From contig NZ_PJRO01000015.1 in NCBI RefSeq assembly GCF_002858745.1, forward strand, positions 1-64,000: 64,000 nucleotides of DNA, in the 5' to 3' direction. This document shows, piece by piece, positions 49,062-56,970 of this stretch (positions are counted from its first letter, which is position 1; the number at the start of each line of letters is the position of its first letter). The notes below the pieces were generated by a model that was not told the DNA's origin, did not search any database, and was given only the letters and a program-made list of their open reading frames with translations. A program made the position numbers and the translations under genes. This DNA is from Mesorhizobium loti (GTDB taxonomy: Bacteria; Pseudomonadota; Alphaproteobacteria; Rhizobiales; Rhizobiaceae).

Positions 49062-49292
49062 GGTTCAACTTTCCTGATGGGATCATTTAAATAATTGAAT
49101 TTATTACTCTATTTTACTCGTCCAGCGACGAATCCGCAAGGTATCGTGCTTATCGGGTGTATCACTCTCTCTGTTCGAAGAATTACGCGGGGAAAGGAGG
49201 GCTCGCCTGTCGGCAAATCAGTTTCTTTCGATATGCAGAAACGCTAGGGTCCGCGCCAAAATAAGATCAGAATATTCTCGAGGGGGCCCGCC

Positions 49293-50201
49293 TTGATCGT
49301 CACCATCGGTTCCATCAACCTGGACCTTATCGCCACGGTCGAGCGCTTGCCAGGCCCTGGTGAGACGGTGCCCGGAACCTCCTTCACCACGGCGCCCGGC
49401 GGCAAGGGCGCCAATCAGGCGCTGGCCGCTGCACGCGCTGGCGCCGAGGTGCGTATGGTTGGCGCCGTCGGCAAGGATGGCTTCGCCGGTGAAGCACTGG
49501 CGCTGCTGGAGTCCGGCAAGGTCGACCTGTCGGCGGTCGCCCGGACCCACAGCTCCACTGGTACCGCCCACATCCTGGTCGGCGGCGACGGCGAGAACAT
49601 GATCGCGGTGGTGGCCGGCGCCAATGATGCCGTGCTGCCCGGCGACATCGCCAAGGCTCCGCTCAAGAAAGGTGACGTCGTGCTGTTGCAGCACGAAATC
49701 CCGCTGAAGACGGTGGCGGCCGCACTCGATAGGGCACGCGAGGCTGGCGCGATCACCGTGCTCAACACCGCACCCGCCCGCATCGAAGCCGCCGGGCTGC
49801 TCGCCAAGGCTGACTATGTCGTGGCCAACGAAACCGAGTTCGACCTCTATTGCGAACCGCTCGGCTTGACCGCAGCGGATCGCAGCGAACGCATGCGCGC
49901 CTATGCAAGCAAGACCGGCCACACCATTGTTGTCACGCTCGGCGGTGAAGGCGTTCTGGCAGCGACCGGCACCGACTTCCTGAAAGTGCCAGCTCTCAAG
50001 ATCGTTCCGGTGGACACGGTGGGCGCCGGCGACACGTTCTGCGGCTATCTGGCGGCGGGGCTGGAAAGCGGCCTGCCGCTGAAGACAGCGCTCACACGGG
50101 CCGCCGCAGCCGGCTCGCTCGCCTGCCTGAAGCCGGGCGCCCAGCCAGCGATCCCGCTGGCGGCCGAAGTCGAGGCAGCTCTCAACACGGACAGCCACTG
50201 A
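49293..50201 (+). CDS. rbsK: ribokinase
   Basis: 302 residues with a TTG start behind GAGGGGGG. PfkB signatures are ERLPGPGETVPGTSFTTAPGGKGANQALAAARAG near residue 15-48 and VDTVGAGDTFCGYLAAGLE near 245, with the catalytic base Asp in GAGDTF. The di-Gly and substrate-contacting NxD (SINLDLIA) are typical of ribokinases. It phosphorylates D-ribose to ribose 5-phosphate. It is co-transcribed with an amidase 1 bp downstream. A ribose-type importer at 30951-34499 and a nucleoside hydrolase at 54981 could supply ribose. Confidence 0.9.
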   Translation: MIVTIGSINLDLIATVERLPGPGETVPGTSFTTAPGGKGANQALAAARAGAEVRMVGAVGKDGFAGEALALLESGKVDLSAVARTHSSTGTAHILVGGDGENMIAVVAGANDAVLPGDIAKAPLKKGDVVLLQHEIPLKTVAAALDRAREAGAITVLNTAPARIEAAGLLAKADYVVANETEFDLYCEPLGLTAADRSERMRAYASKTGHTIVVTLGGEGVLAATGTDFLKVPALKIVPVDTVGAGDTFCGYLAAGLESGLPLKTALTRAAAAGSLACLKPGAQPAIPLAAEVEAALNTDSH

Positions 50202-50202
50202 C

Positions 50203-51675
50203 ATGACGGAGATACGCCCGACGAGCCGGCATGCCATTGCACCGGCCGGTGATATCTGCGGCCTGAGCGCAGTCGATCTCGCCGCGGCGATCCGCGAGCG
50301 ACGGCTTGCCGTGCGCGAAGTCATAACCGCTTTTCTCAATCGTATCGAAGCATTCAACCCGAAGGTCAATGCGATCGTCTCGTTGCGCGATCGCACCGAT
50401 CTCCTGGCCGAGGCTGATGCGGCGGATACTTATCTCACCGCCGGCGACACAACAGGTAGCCTGTTCGGCCTGCCCATCGCCATCAAGGATCTTGCGCAGA
50501 CAAAGGGCCTCAAGACCACATTCGGCTCGCCGATCTTCGCCGATCTCGTGCCCGAGGCAGATGAGTATTTTGTCGAGCGTATGCGCAAGGCCGGCGCCAT
50601 CGTCATCGGCAAGACCAATGTACCGGAATTCGGCCTCGGGTCGAACACCTATAACCCCGTCTTTGGACCGACGCTCAACGCGTTCGACCCCACCTGGACG
50701 GCAGGCGGATCCAGCGGCGGCGCCGCTGTCGCTCTGGCGCTCGACCTCGTACCGCTGGCCGACGGCAGCGACTTCGGCGGCTCGCTACGCAACCCCGGCG
50801 CCTATAACAACGTCTTCGGCTTTCGCCCTTCACAAGGCCTCGTACCGGGCGGTCCAGGCTTCGAGGTCTTCCACGCGCAAATGGGCGTGGAAGGACCGAT
50901 GGGCCGCAGCGTGCGCGACTTGGCGCTCCTGCTCGACGTGCAGGCCGGCTACCATCCACATGCACCGCTGTCGTACGATCCACAGGGATCGTTCCTGAAA
51001 GGGATCGATGACGGACCGGCGGCCAGTGGCAGAATCGGCTGGATGGCTGATCTCGGCGGCCATCTGCCTATGGAAGATGGCATCCTCGATCTTTGCGAGA
51101 CAGCACTGCGGCGGCTCGCCGGCATCGGCTTCGAGGTCGAACCGCTGCTGCCAGATGTCGATTTCGAGGCGCTGTGGCAGGCTTTCGTGACGCTGCGCCA
51201 ATCCTCCAGCGGCTGCGGACTGAAGCTGCTCTATGACGACCTGGCAAAGCGGGCGCTCCTGAAGCCTGAAGCGATTTGGGAAGCGGAAGGCGCCGCCAAG
51301 CTCACCGCCCCGCAGATCCACGCCGCAGCAATGCGGCGTACCGCCTGGCACCACACGCTTCTGGCGCTGTTCGAGCACTACGATCTGCTGGCACTGCCAA
51401 CGGCGCAGGTTTTTCCTTTCGAAGTCTCCACGCACTGGCCGCACAAGGTCGCAGGGCGCGACATGGACAGCTATCATCGCTGGATGCAGGTCACGGCGTT
51501 CGCCACACTCGGCGGTTGTCCGACTGTGAATGTGCCCGCAGGCTTCGATACCAGAGGCAGGCCGATGGGCATGCAGCTGATCGGCCGGCCGCGCGGCGAC
51601 CTTGCCGTATTGCGCGCCGCGGCAGCCTATGAAGCCGCCCTGCCCTGGAAAGCCGGCGCTTCGCCCGAGAATTAG
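50203..51675 (+). CDS. amidase (amidase signature family)
   Basis: 490 residues. The Ser-cisSer-Lys machinery is visible: Lys in LPIAIKDLAQTKG near residue 90, the GGSSGGAAVALALDLVPLADGSDFGGSLRNP signature with cis-Ser and nucleophile Ser near 165-190. It hydrolyses amides to carboxylic acid and ammonia. The C-terminal FEVSTHWPHKVAG segment is typical of the amidase/aryl-acylamidase branch. It starts 1 bp after the ribokinase stop, so the two are translated from one message. The substrate is unknown; a functional link with ribokinase is suggested only by the operon. Confidence 0.88.
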   Translation: MTEIRPTSRHAIAPAGDICGLSAVDLAAAIRERRLAVREVITAFLNRIEAFNPKVNAIVSLRDRTDLLAEADAADTYLTAGDTTGSLFGLPIAIKDLAQTKGLKTTFGSPIFADLVPEADEYFVERMRKAGAIVIGKTNVPEFGLGSNTYNPVFGPTLNAFDPTWTAGGSSGGAAVALALDLVPLADGSDFGGSLRNPGAYNNVFGFRPSQGLVPGGPGFEVFHAQMGVEGPMGRSVRDLALLLDVQAGYHPHAPLSYDPQGSFLKGIDDGPAASGRIGWMADLGGHLPMEDGILDLCETALRRLAGIGFEVEPLLPDVDFEALWQAFVTLRQSSSGCGLKLLYDDLAKRALLKPEAIWEAEGAAKLTAPQIHAAAMRRTAWHHTLLALFEHYDLLALPTAQVFPFEVSTHWPHKVAGRDMDSYHRWMQVTAFATLGGCPTVNVPAGFDTRGRPMGMQLIGRPRGDLAVLRAAAAYEAALPWKAGASPEN

Positions 51676-51690
51676 GCCTCAAAGACACGC

Positions 51691-51719
51691 TTGACTAACT
51701 CATAGCTCGTCAGTTATAC
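51691..51719 (+). promoter_or_regulatory. sigma-70 promoter and dyad of the second ArsR-type operon
   Basis: TTGACT at 51691-51696, 17-bp spacer, TTATAC at 51714-51719: a near-consensus promoter. An inverted repeat TAACT (51696-51700) with AGTTA (51712-51716), 11-bp spacer, lies across the promoter, a plausible operator for autorepression. Confidence 0.7.
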
Positions 51720-51752
51720 GTCAATCCATAGCCAACGGGTTATTGATTTTCG

Positions 51753-52076
51753 ATGACGGACGCGCACGACCTGCTGTTCAAAACGCTTTCCGACCCGACC
51801 CGCCGGGCAATTTTCGAGCGGCTGTGCCGCGGTGGAGAGCAGACTGTTGGCGCCCTGACAACGCATGCCGGCGTCTCGCAACCCGCGGTCTCGAAACATC
51901 TGGGGATCCTGAAACACGCGGGTCTGGTGCGCGATCGTCACGAGGGTCGCCAGACGCATTACAGCGCGCAACTTGGCGCACTGGCTCCGCTGGTCGACTG
52001 GACAAAGGAGATGGCCAGCTTCTGGGAAAGTCGTTTCGACGACCTCGAGGACCTGCTGAGGAGGATGGATCAATGA
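51753..52076 (+). CDS. ArsR-family winged-helix regulator (second ArsR/SRPBCC pair)
   Basis: 107 residues. HDLLFKTLSDPTRRAIFERLCRGGEQTVGALTTHAGVSQPAVSKHLGILKHAGLVRDRHEGRQTHYS is the complete winged helix, followed by a helix with WTKEMASFWESRFDDLEDLL. It lacks metal-binding motifs. Its stop overlaps the start of the SRPBCC gene (ATGA), so the proteins are made together. It resembles the regulator at 29864 in layout but differs in sequence, and its own promoter dyad is different too. Confidence 0.9.
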   Translation: MTDAHDLLFKTLSDPTRRAIFERLCRGGEQTVGALTTHAGVSQPAVSKHLGILKHAGLVRDRHEGRQTHYSAQLGALAPLVDWTKEMASFWESRFDDLEDLLRRMDQ

Positions 52077-52492
52077 GCCAAACACGCACCGTTGTCGTTG
52101 AACGGGAAATCCCGTTTCCACCGGAAAAGCTGTGGCGCGCACTGACGCAACCGCACCTGATCGAGGAGTGGCTGATGAAGAACGACTTCAAACCCGCTGT
52201 CGGCCACCGGTTCAATCTGCGCGGCGAATGGGGCGGCGTGCTAGATTGCGAAGTGCTCGCCATAGAGCCGCAAAAGATACTGTCGTATAGCTGGGACTTC
52301 ATCCATGACGACCCGGCTTACGGGATGAAAAGCGTGGTCACCTTTACGCTGACGGCCACGGCGAAGGGCACGCATCTGCGCATGGAGCAGTCCGGCTTCC
52401 GACCGGACCAGAAGCAGGCCTTCGGTGGCGCCAAGGCTGGCTGGCAGCAGTTCTTCACCAATCTCGAACAACTCCTGGCCAAGGACGATTAG
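52073..52492 (+). CDS. SRPBCC (AHSA1-like) domain protein
   Basis: 139 residues from the ATG overlapping the ArsR stop; GAGGAGG lies 7 nt upstream. The AHSA1 pattern is REIPFPPEKLWRALTQPHLIEEWLMKNDFKPAVGHRFNLRGEWGG, then LSYSWDF and THLRMEQSGFRPDQKQAFGGAKAGWQQFFTNLEQLL. It should bind a hydrophobic ligand in a helix-grip fold. It belongs to an operon of small proteins that continues with a membrane protein and DUF1801 proteins. Ligand unknown. Confidence 0.88.
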   Translation: MSQTRTVVVEREIPFPPEKLWRALTQPHLIEEWLMKNDFKPAVGHRFNLRGEWGGVLDCEVLAIEPQKILSYSWDFIHDDPAYGMKSVVTFTLTATAKGTHLRMEQSGFRPDQKQAFGGAKAGWQQFFTNLEQLLAKDD

Positions 52493-52539
52493 GTCCCCAG
52501 CCCGGCAGACCGCTTCACTTACTTTGGAAAGAGGGAACC

Positions 52540-52761
52540 ATGATCTGGAACAAATGGATTCGACAGCTCCATCGATGGCTGTCGATCATCTTTACCACCA
52601 CCGTCGCCGCCAACTTCATCGCCATGGCGATGGGACAACCTCCGGCCTGGATCGTCTACTCGCCACTGCTTCCACTTTTCCTGCTGCTGTTCAGCGGGCT
52701 CTACATGTTCGTTCTGCCTTACGTCGCCAAGGGCGGCGACGGCCAGCCGACCAGCGGGTAG
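52540..52761 (+). CDS. small membrane protein, 73 aa
   Basis: Two hydrophobic segments: WLSIIFTTTVAANFIAMAMG and IVYSPLLPLFLLLFSGLYMFVLPYVA, the second before a short Lys/Gly/Asp-rich tail. The start WNKWIRQLHRWLS is amphipathic with several tryptophans. GAAAGAGGGA precedes the ATG. It lies 47 bp after the SRPBCC gene and 11 bp before the DUF1801 gene, so it probably belongs to this operon. Family not named; similar small proteins often accompany AHSA1 genes. Confidence 0.75.
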   Translation: MIWNKWIRQLHRWLSIIFTTTVAANFIAMAMGQPPAWIVYSPLLPLFLLLFSGLYMFVLPYVAKGGDGQPTSG

Positions 52762-52772
52762 GATCGACAGTG

Positions 52773-53243
52773 ATGCCAGATGGAAAAGTTCCGAAAACGG
52801 CAAAGACCGCAAAGCAAGCCGCCAAGATCAACCCGGACAAGCCGGTTCTGCTTTCCGGCGGCAATCCTCAGATCGCCAAGGGCTATGGCGATGCGCCGGT
52901 GCAGGCATACATAACCGCAGCGCCCGGCTGGAAGAGCGATGTCACCCGCCGCCTCGACACGATCATCGAGAACACCGTTCCCGGCGTGCGCAAGGCCGTG
53001 AAATGGAACTCGCCCCTCTATGGTGTCGCCGACGAAGGCATGGGCTGGTTTCTCGGCATCCATCTCTTCGCCAAATATGTGAAAGTGTCCTTCTTCCGCG
53101 GCGTGTCGTTGCACCCGGTCCCGCCCGGCGCCTCCAAACACAAAGAGGTGCGCTACTACGACGTCTACGAAGACAAGCTCGACGAAGCAAAATTTGCCGA
53201 TTGGGTAAGGCAAGCCAGCCAGTTGCCGGGAGAGAAGATGTAG
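52773..53243 (+). CDS. DUF1801 domain-containing protein (YdhG/YjbR-like), copy 1
   Basis: 156 residues. After a Lys-rich start come APGWKSDVTRRLDTIIENTVPGVRKAVKWNSPLYGVADEGMGWFLGIHLFAKYVKVSFFRG and EVRYYDVYEDKLDEAKFADWVRQASQLPG, the DUF1801 pattern, a CyaY-like fold of unknown role. It is a paralogue in architecture of the gene at 53655. It belongs to the SRPBCC operon region. Confidence 0.82.
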   Translation: MPDGKVPKTAKTAKQAAKINPDKPVLLSGGNPQIAKGYGDAPVQAYITAAPGWKSDVTRRLDTIIENTVPGVRKAVKWNSPLYGVADEGMGWFLGIHLFAKYVKVSFFRGVSLHPVPPGASKHKEVRYYDVYEDKLDEAKFADWVRQASQLPGEKM

Positions 53244-53312
53244 CCGGCGGGTCACGATCACGACCGCACACCAGTTCCAGTACAAGATGAACGAAACGAT
53301 TGAGGACGGACA

Positions 53313-53651
53313 ATGCTCTTTCTGATGCTGATTTTTCAGGACGACGCGAAAATGGCGACGGCAACAGCCGAGGAAAAGGAAGCCATCGGGCGCGACTATG
53401 GCGAATTCAACAAATTCCTTGCCGAAAGCGGCGCCTTGCGCGGGACAGCTACATGGCCCGCTGGCGTTACGACCATCCGCTCGCAGGACGGCAAGGCGCT
53501 TGCCACCGAGGGGTCCTATCAAGGGACCGGAGACAGGGTTGCCGGCTTCTTTCTCATAGAGGTCGCGGATAAGGACGCTGCGATCGCATTCGCCAAGCGC
53601 GTACCCGGCGTACAATATGGCGGCATCGAGATTCGACCCGTTCAGGTATAG
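53313..53651 (+). CDS. YciI family protein (DGPF-type)
   Basis: 112 residues. MLFLMLIFQDDAKMATATAEEKEAIGRDYGEFNKFLAESGALRGTATW and DGPF-type GFFLIEVADKDAAIAFAKRVPGVQYGGIEIRPV match the YciI/PhnB-like dimeric fold. Members are usually small enzymes or binding proteins of unclear role, often encoded near ECF sigma factors. Here it lies 3 bp before the second DUF1801 gene. Function unknown. Confidence 0.85.
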   Translation: MLFLMLIFQDDAKMATATAEEKEAIGRDYGEFNKFLAESGALRGTATWPAGVTTIRSQDGKALATEGSYQGTGDRVAGFFLIEVADKDAAIAFAKRVPGVQYGGIEIRPVQV

Positions 53652-53654
53652 ACC

Positions 53655-54092
53655 ATGACAAAGAACACGAGCGCCTCTGAAGATCCCTCCCCTTCCGAAC
53701 TCATCGATCAGACCATCAAAGCCTTGGCCGATTGGCGCGGCGAAACGCTCGCCCGGCTGCGTGCGCTGATCAGGCAAGCCGATCCCGATGTTGTCGAAGA
53801 GGTGAAGTGGCGAAAGCCGTCCAACTCGATGCTGGGGGTTCCGGTGTGGGAACATGACGGCATGATCTGCACCGGCGAGACCTACAAGGCAGCCGTGAAG
53901 CTGACCTTTGCCAAAGGCGCTTCGGTGGAAGACCCTTCCAGCCTCTTCAATTCCAGCCTCGACGGCAACACCAGGCGCGCGATCGATTTTCAGAAGGACG
54001 ATGTGATTGACGAAGAAGCCTTCAAGGCGCTCATCCGCGCCGCCGTGGCTGTGAATACCTCGCAGGCAGGGAAGAAGTCGAAGAAGGCCTGA
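53655..54092 (+). CDS. DUF1801 domain-containing protein, copy 2
   Basis: 145 residues. SELIDQTIKALADWRGETLARLRALIRQADPDVVEEVKWRKPSNSMLGVPVWEHDGMICTGETYKAAVKLTFAKGASVEDPSSLFNSSLDGNTRRAIDF is a clear DUF1801 match with the VEEVKW and LFN(S)SLDG landmarks. The C-terminus is Lys-rich. It follows the YciI gene by 3 bp. It is the last gene of the ArsR-SRPBCC-membrane protein-DUF1801-YciI-DUF1801 series. Confidence 0.87.
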   Translation: MTKNTSASEDPSPSELIDQTIKALADWRGETLARLRALIRQADPDVVEEVKWRKPSNSMLGVPVWEHDGMICTGETYKAAVKLTFAKGASVEDPSSLFNSSLDGNTRRAIDFQKDDVIDEEAFKALIRAAVAVNTSQAGKKSKKA

Positions 54093-54185
54093 CCACGGAC
54101 CTGGTTTCCTGCAACCAGTGCCTGAAGCGGCCGTGCCGTGCCTACGCTCCCCTTGCACCTCCAAAGGCCGCGTGCATTGATCGCA

Positions 54186-54205
54186 ATGCCGGCTGACGCC
54201 GGCAT
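54186..54205. terminator. 8-bp stem-loop between DUF1801 and lysE
   Basis: ATGCCGGC-TGAC-GCCGGCAT is a perfect stem with a tetraloop, 18 bp upstream of the LysE start. No U-tract follows, so it may be an RNA processing or attenuation structure, not a classical terminator. Confidence 0.4.
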
Positions 54206-54223
54206 CGGATTGGGAGATCGTCC

Positions 54224-54838
54224 ATGTCGCCTTCACTCTACGCCGCCTATGTCGTGGCCTGCATCGTCATCGTCCTTGTGCCGGGACCGACGGTGACGCT
54301 GATCATTGCCAATTCGATCCGTCACGGCACGCGTGCAGGGCTTGCCAATGTGGCGGGCACACAGATCGGGCTCGCTGTCACCATCGGCGTCGTCGCCATC
54401 GGCCTGACCTCGCTGATTGCCGGCATGGGGCACTGGTTCGAATGGGTTCGCCTCCTCGGCGCCGCATACCTCATCTGGATGGGCATCCAGATGTTCCGCA
54501 ACAAGGGCAGCCTGAACCCGGACGGCTCGGTCAGGAAGCCGCGTGGCGGCTTCGTGCTGCAGGGTGTGCTGGTTGCCATCAGCAATCCCAAGACACTGGT
54601 GTTCTTCGGCGCCTTCTTCCCGCAATTCATCGACCCGAGCGGCAATTTTTCGTTGCAGATGACCGTGATGGGCCTGACAGCCCTGGCCTTCGCTGCGGTT
54701 TCCGACAGTTGCTACGCCCTCGCCGCGGGCCGCGCAGGGCGCCTGCTGTCAACAAACCGCATCAGACTGCTCTCCAGGATCAGCGGCGGTTTCCTGGTCG
54801 GCGGCGGCCTGTGGCTGGCCTTCACGCGGGCGAGATAA
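54224..54838 (+). CDS. LysE/RhtB family amino-acid exporter
   Basis: 204 residues with about six membrane helices. The opening YAAYVVACIVIVLVPGPTVTLIIANSIRHGTRAGLANVAGTQIG holds the family PGP motif and the GxxxGxxN region; PKTLVFFGAFFPQFIDPS is the other conserved segment. It should export an amino acid or homoserine-lactone-like compound by proton exchange. GGGAGA ribosome site. It stands alone upstream of a repeat that separates it from the convergent nucleoside hydrolase gene. Confidence 0.9.
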   Translation: MSPSLYAAYVVACIVIVLVPGPTVTLIIANSIRHGTRAGLANVAGTQIGLAVTIGVVAIGLTSLIAGMGHWFEWVRLLGAAYLIWMGIQMFRNKGSLNPDGSVRKPRGGFVLQGVLVAISNPKTLVFFGAFFPQFIDPSGNFSLQMTVMGLTALAFAAVSDSCYALAAGRAGRLLSTNRIRLLSRISGGFLVGGGLWLAFTRAR

Positions 54839-54882
54839 CAGTCCGATCTGGAGAGGCGAACAACACACAAATTCCGTTTAAC

Positions 54883-54976
54883 TAGAGCGTTTCCGTCTTT
54901 CTCGGAAACGCTCTAGTTCTTTGTTTCTACGCAATTCCGGACGGAAAACCGCTACGCACTTTCCTGGAACTGCTCC
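54883..54976 (-). repeat. rhizobial intergenic palindromic repeat, copy C
   Basis: Begins TAGAGCGTTTCCG, TCGGAAACGCTCTAG as a stem-loop, then TTCTTTGTTTCTACGCAAT and TTCCGGACGGAAAACCG, ending TTTCCTGGAACTGCTCC. It is the reverse orientation of copy B. It fills the gap between the convergent LysE and nucleoside hydrolase genes and may terminate both. Confidence 0.85.
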
Positions 54977-54980
54977 AACG

Positions 54981-55922
54981 TCAAAGCCGTCCCAGCCTCT
55001 CCGCCAGCAGCGCAAAGAAACCGTCCGCGTCGATGTCGCGCATGACGGTGGCGTTCTTCGGCCGGTCGGTCACGCCCCACCAGTCGATCACCGTCATGCC
55101 CATGGTAAGATCCGAGGCCGTTTCAACGCTGACGTTGCAATGGCGACCCTTGAACAGTTCGGGCTTCAGCAGATAGGCGACGACGCAAGGATCATGCAGC
55201 GGCCCACCGTCGGTGCCATACTTTTCCTCGTCGAAACGCTCAAAGAAATCGAGCAGTGCGGCGGTTGCGTCACCCACTTTCGAACCCATCTTGCGGAACG
55301 CCTCGACCCGCGCGGCCGTCGTCAGTGCCTTGTGGGTCACGTCGAGCGGCATGACCACGATCGGCACCCCGGAACGGAACACGACGTCTGCGGCATGCGG
55401 ATCGACATAGATGTTGAACTCGGCCGCCGGGGTGACATTGCCACCCTCGAAGAACCCACCGCCCATCAGCACGATTTCCTTGATGCGCGTGGCGATCTTC
55501 GGCTCACGGACCAAGGCCAGCGCGATATTGGTGAGCGGACCGAGCGGACACAGCGTTACCGTACCGGGTTCCTCGCGCATCAGCGTCTCGACGATGAAAT
55601 CGACGGCATGCTGCTCCTGCAGCTTCATCGTCGGCTCCGGCAGGTCGGGGCCGTCGAGACCGGTCTTGCCGTGCACATGTTCGGCGGTGACCAGTTGCCG
55701 GACCAGTGGTCGAATGGCGCCTGAAAACACCTTGACGTCGGGGCGGCCAGCCAGCTCGCAGATCTTGAGGGCATTCTTTTCAGTGAGCCTCAGCGGCACA
55801 TTGCCGGCAACTGCGGTGATGCCGACCACATCCAGTTCGGGGCTCGCCAACGCCAGCAATATGGCTACGGCATCGTCCTGACCTGGATCGGTGTCGATGA
55901 TGATCTTGCGTTTATCCGGCAT
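54981..55922 (-). CDS. iunH: inosine-uridine-type nucleoside hydrolase
   Basis: 313 residues. The calcium-site signature is KIIIDTDPGQDDAVAILLALASPELDVVGITAVAGN, followed by TEKNALKICELAGRPDVKVFSG, ELNIY-like AEFNIYVDPHAADVVFRSG and the late HDPCVVAYLLKPELF with catalytic His. It hydrolyses nucleosides to ribose and base in the cytoplasm. Ribose could then be phosphorylated by the ribokinase at 49293. It is a single-gene unit convergent with lysE. Confidence 0.92.
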   Translation of the reverse strand: MPDKRKIIIDTDPGQDDAVAILLALASPELDVVGITAVAGNVPLRLTEKNALKICELAGRPDVKVFSGAIRPLVRQLVTAEHVHGKTGLDGPDLPEPTMKLQEQHAVDFIVETLMREEPGTVTLCPLGPLTNIALALVREPKIATRIKEIVLMGGGFFEGGNVTPAAEFNIYVDPHAADVVFRSGVPIVVMPLDVTHKALTTAARVEAFRKMGSKVGDATAALLDFFERFDEEKYGTDGGPLHDPCVVAYLLKPELFKGRHCNVSVETASDLTMGMTVIDWWGVTDRPKNATVMRDIDADGFFALLAERLGRL

Positions 55923-56052
55923 TTTGTGTCCTTGGTTGGCAGGTCTTTTGATGGCTTGAACTCGCCCGCGCGGCGGACCATATCAATGAAGACCGGGAAA
56001 ATGCCAGTCGGGTTTTCACCGGTTCATGTCGCTCTTGGAGGACAACGGTACG

Positions 56053-56478
56053 ATGAGTCGAATGACGCCCTTTTCCAGCCCGCTTCTTTTGGGTTTCGAT
56101 GCAATGGAAAAGACGCTGGAACGCCTGGCGAAGTCCGGCGACAGCTATCCGCCCTACAACATCGAACGGCTGCATGGCAGCGAAGGCGACGCCGAGAGGC
56201 TGCGCATCACGCTGGCGGTTGCCGGCTTCGCGGAAGACGATCTGGACGTGACCACCGAAGAAAACCAGTTGGTGGTGCGTGGGCGCCAGAACGATGACAC
56301 CGAACGCGAATACCTTCACCGCGGTATTGCGGCCCGCCAGTTCCAGCGCTGTTTCGTGCTGGCAGACGGAATGCGGGTATTGGCGGCGGAGTTGAAGAAC
56401 GGTCTTCTGTCGATCGACCTCGACCGGCCGGAAGCCGAAAGGCTGGTACGAAAAATAAACATATCGGTGAAAGACTGA
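56053..56478 (+). CDS. small heat-shock protein, Hsp20 family (IbpA-like)
   Basis: 141 residues from the ATG at 56053, 11 nt after GGAGG. The alpha-crystallin domain covers PPYNIERLHGSEGDAERLRITLAVAGFAEDDLDVTTEENQLVVRGRQ and AARQFQRCFVLADGMRVLAAELKNGLLSIDLDRPE. This is the alphaproteobacterial HspA/IbpA pattern (YPPYNIE). It should hold unfolded proteins as an ATP-independent chaperone oligomer. It is followed by the DUF1150 gene, a constant partner in rhizobia. No ROSE-type thermosensor was clearly recognised in the short 130-bp leader. Confidence 0.9.
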   Translation: MSRMTPFSSPLLLGFDAMEKTLERLAKSGDSYPPYNIERLHGSEGDAERLRITLAVAGFAEDDLDVTTEENQLVVRGRQNDDTEREYLHRGIAARQFQRCFVLADGMRVLAAELKNGLLSIDLDRPEAERLVRKINISVKD

Positions 56479-56541
56479 CTTTGCCGATGGCTCTTGCGCG
56501 CGGCGGCCCTGGACAGGCGCCTCGCTGAAAGGAGGCTTAAA

Positions 56542-56799
56542 ATGCCCAGAACTATCGAAAGACTGACCATGACCAACAGCGAACTCGCCCATCTCGGCGA
56601 GGGCTCGGTCGCCTATCTCAGAAAAGTGTCGAGCGATGACCTGCGCGGCCGCTTCCCCGGCCTCGAGGAAATCCAACCCGGCATGGAGCTGTGGGCGCTA
56701 TTTGCCGCCAACGGCCAACCGATCCTGTTGTCGGACGCCCGCGACCGCGCGCTTGCCGGCGCGATGGAGAACGACCTGACCACTGTCGCCATTCATTAG
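56542..56799 (+). CDS. DUF1150 family protein
   Basis: 85 residues from the ATG at 56542, preceded by AAGGAGG. The sequence LGEGSVAYLRKVSSDDLRGRFPGLEEIQPGMELWALFAANGQPILLSDARDRALAGAMENDL is the full DUF1150 domain. Function unknown; usually encoded directly after Hsp20, as here (63 bp). Its stop codon TAG is the first three bases of the repeat element that follows, so the gene end seems to have been set by the repeat. Confidence 0.88.
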   Translation: MPRTIERLTMTNSELAHLGEGSVAYLRKVSSDDLRGRFPGLEEIQPGMELWALFAANGQPILLSDARDRALAGAMENDLTTVAIH

Positions 56800-56900
56800 A
56801 GCGTTTCCGTTTTTTACGGAACACAGAAACACTCTAACTCTTTGTATTTACGCAATTCCGGACGGAAAACCGTTACACACTTTTCCTGGAATTGCTCTAA
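56797..56900 (-). repeat. rhizobial intergenic palindromic repeat, copy D
   Basis: TAGAGCGTTTCCG, a loop with TTTTTTACGGAACACAGAAA, CACTCTAACTCTTTG, then TTACGCAATTCCGGACGGAA, AACCGTTACACAC and TTTTCCTGGAATTGCTCTAA. It is the longest and best preserved copy and has terminal inverted repeats TAGAGC/GCTCTA. It lies between the convergent DUF1150 and ptsN genes. Confidence 0.9.
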
Positions 56901-56970
56901 CGGCGGTTATCTGGTTGGAATGGAAAAGGGCGGCATTCGCCGCCCGTGGGAACTTTAATTTTCCGAGACC

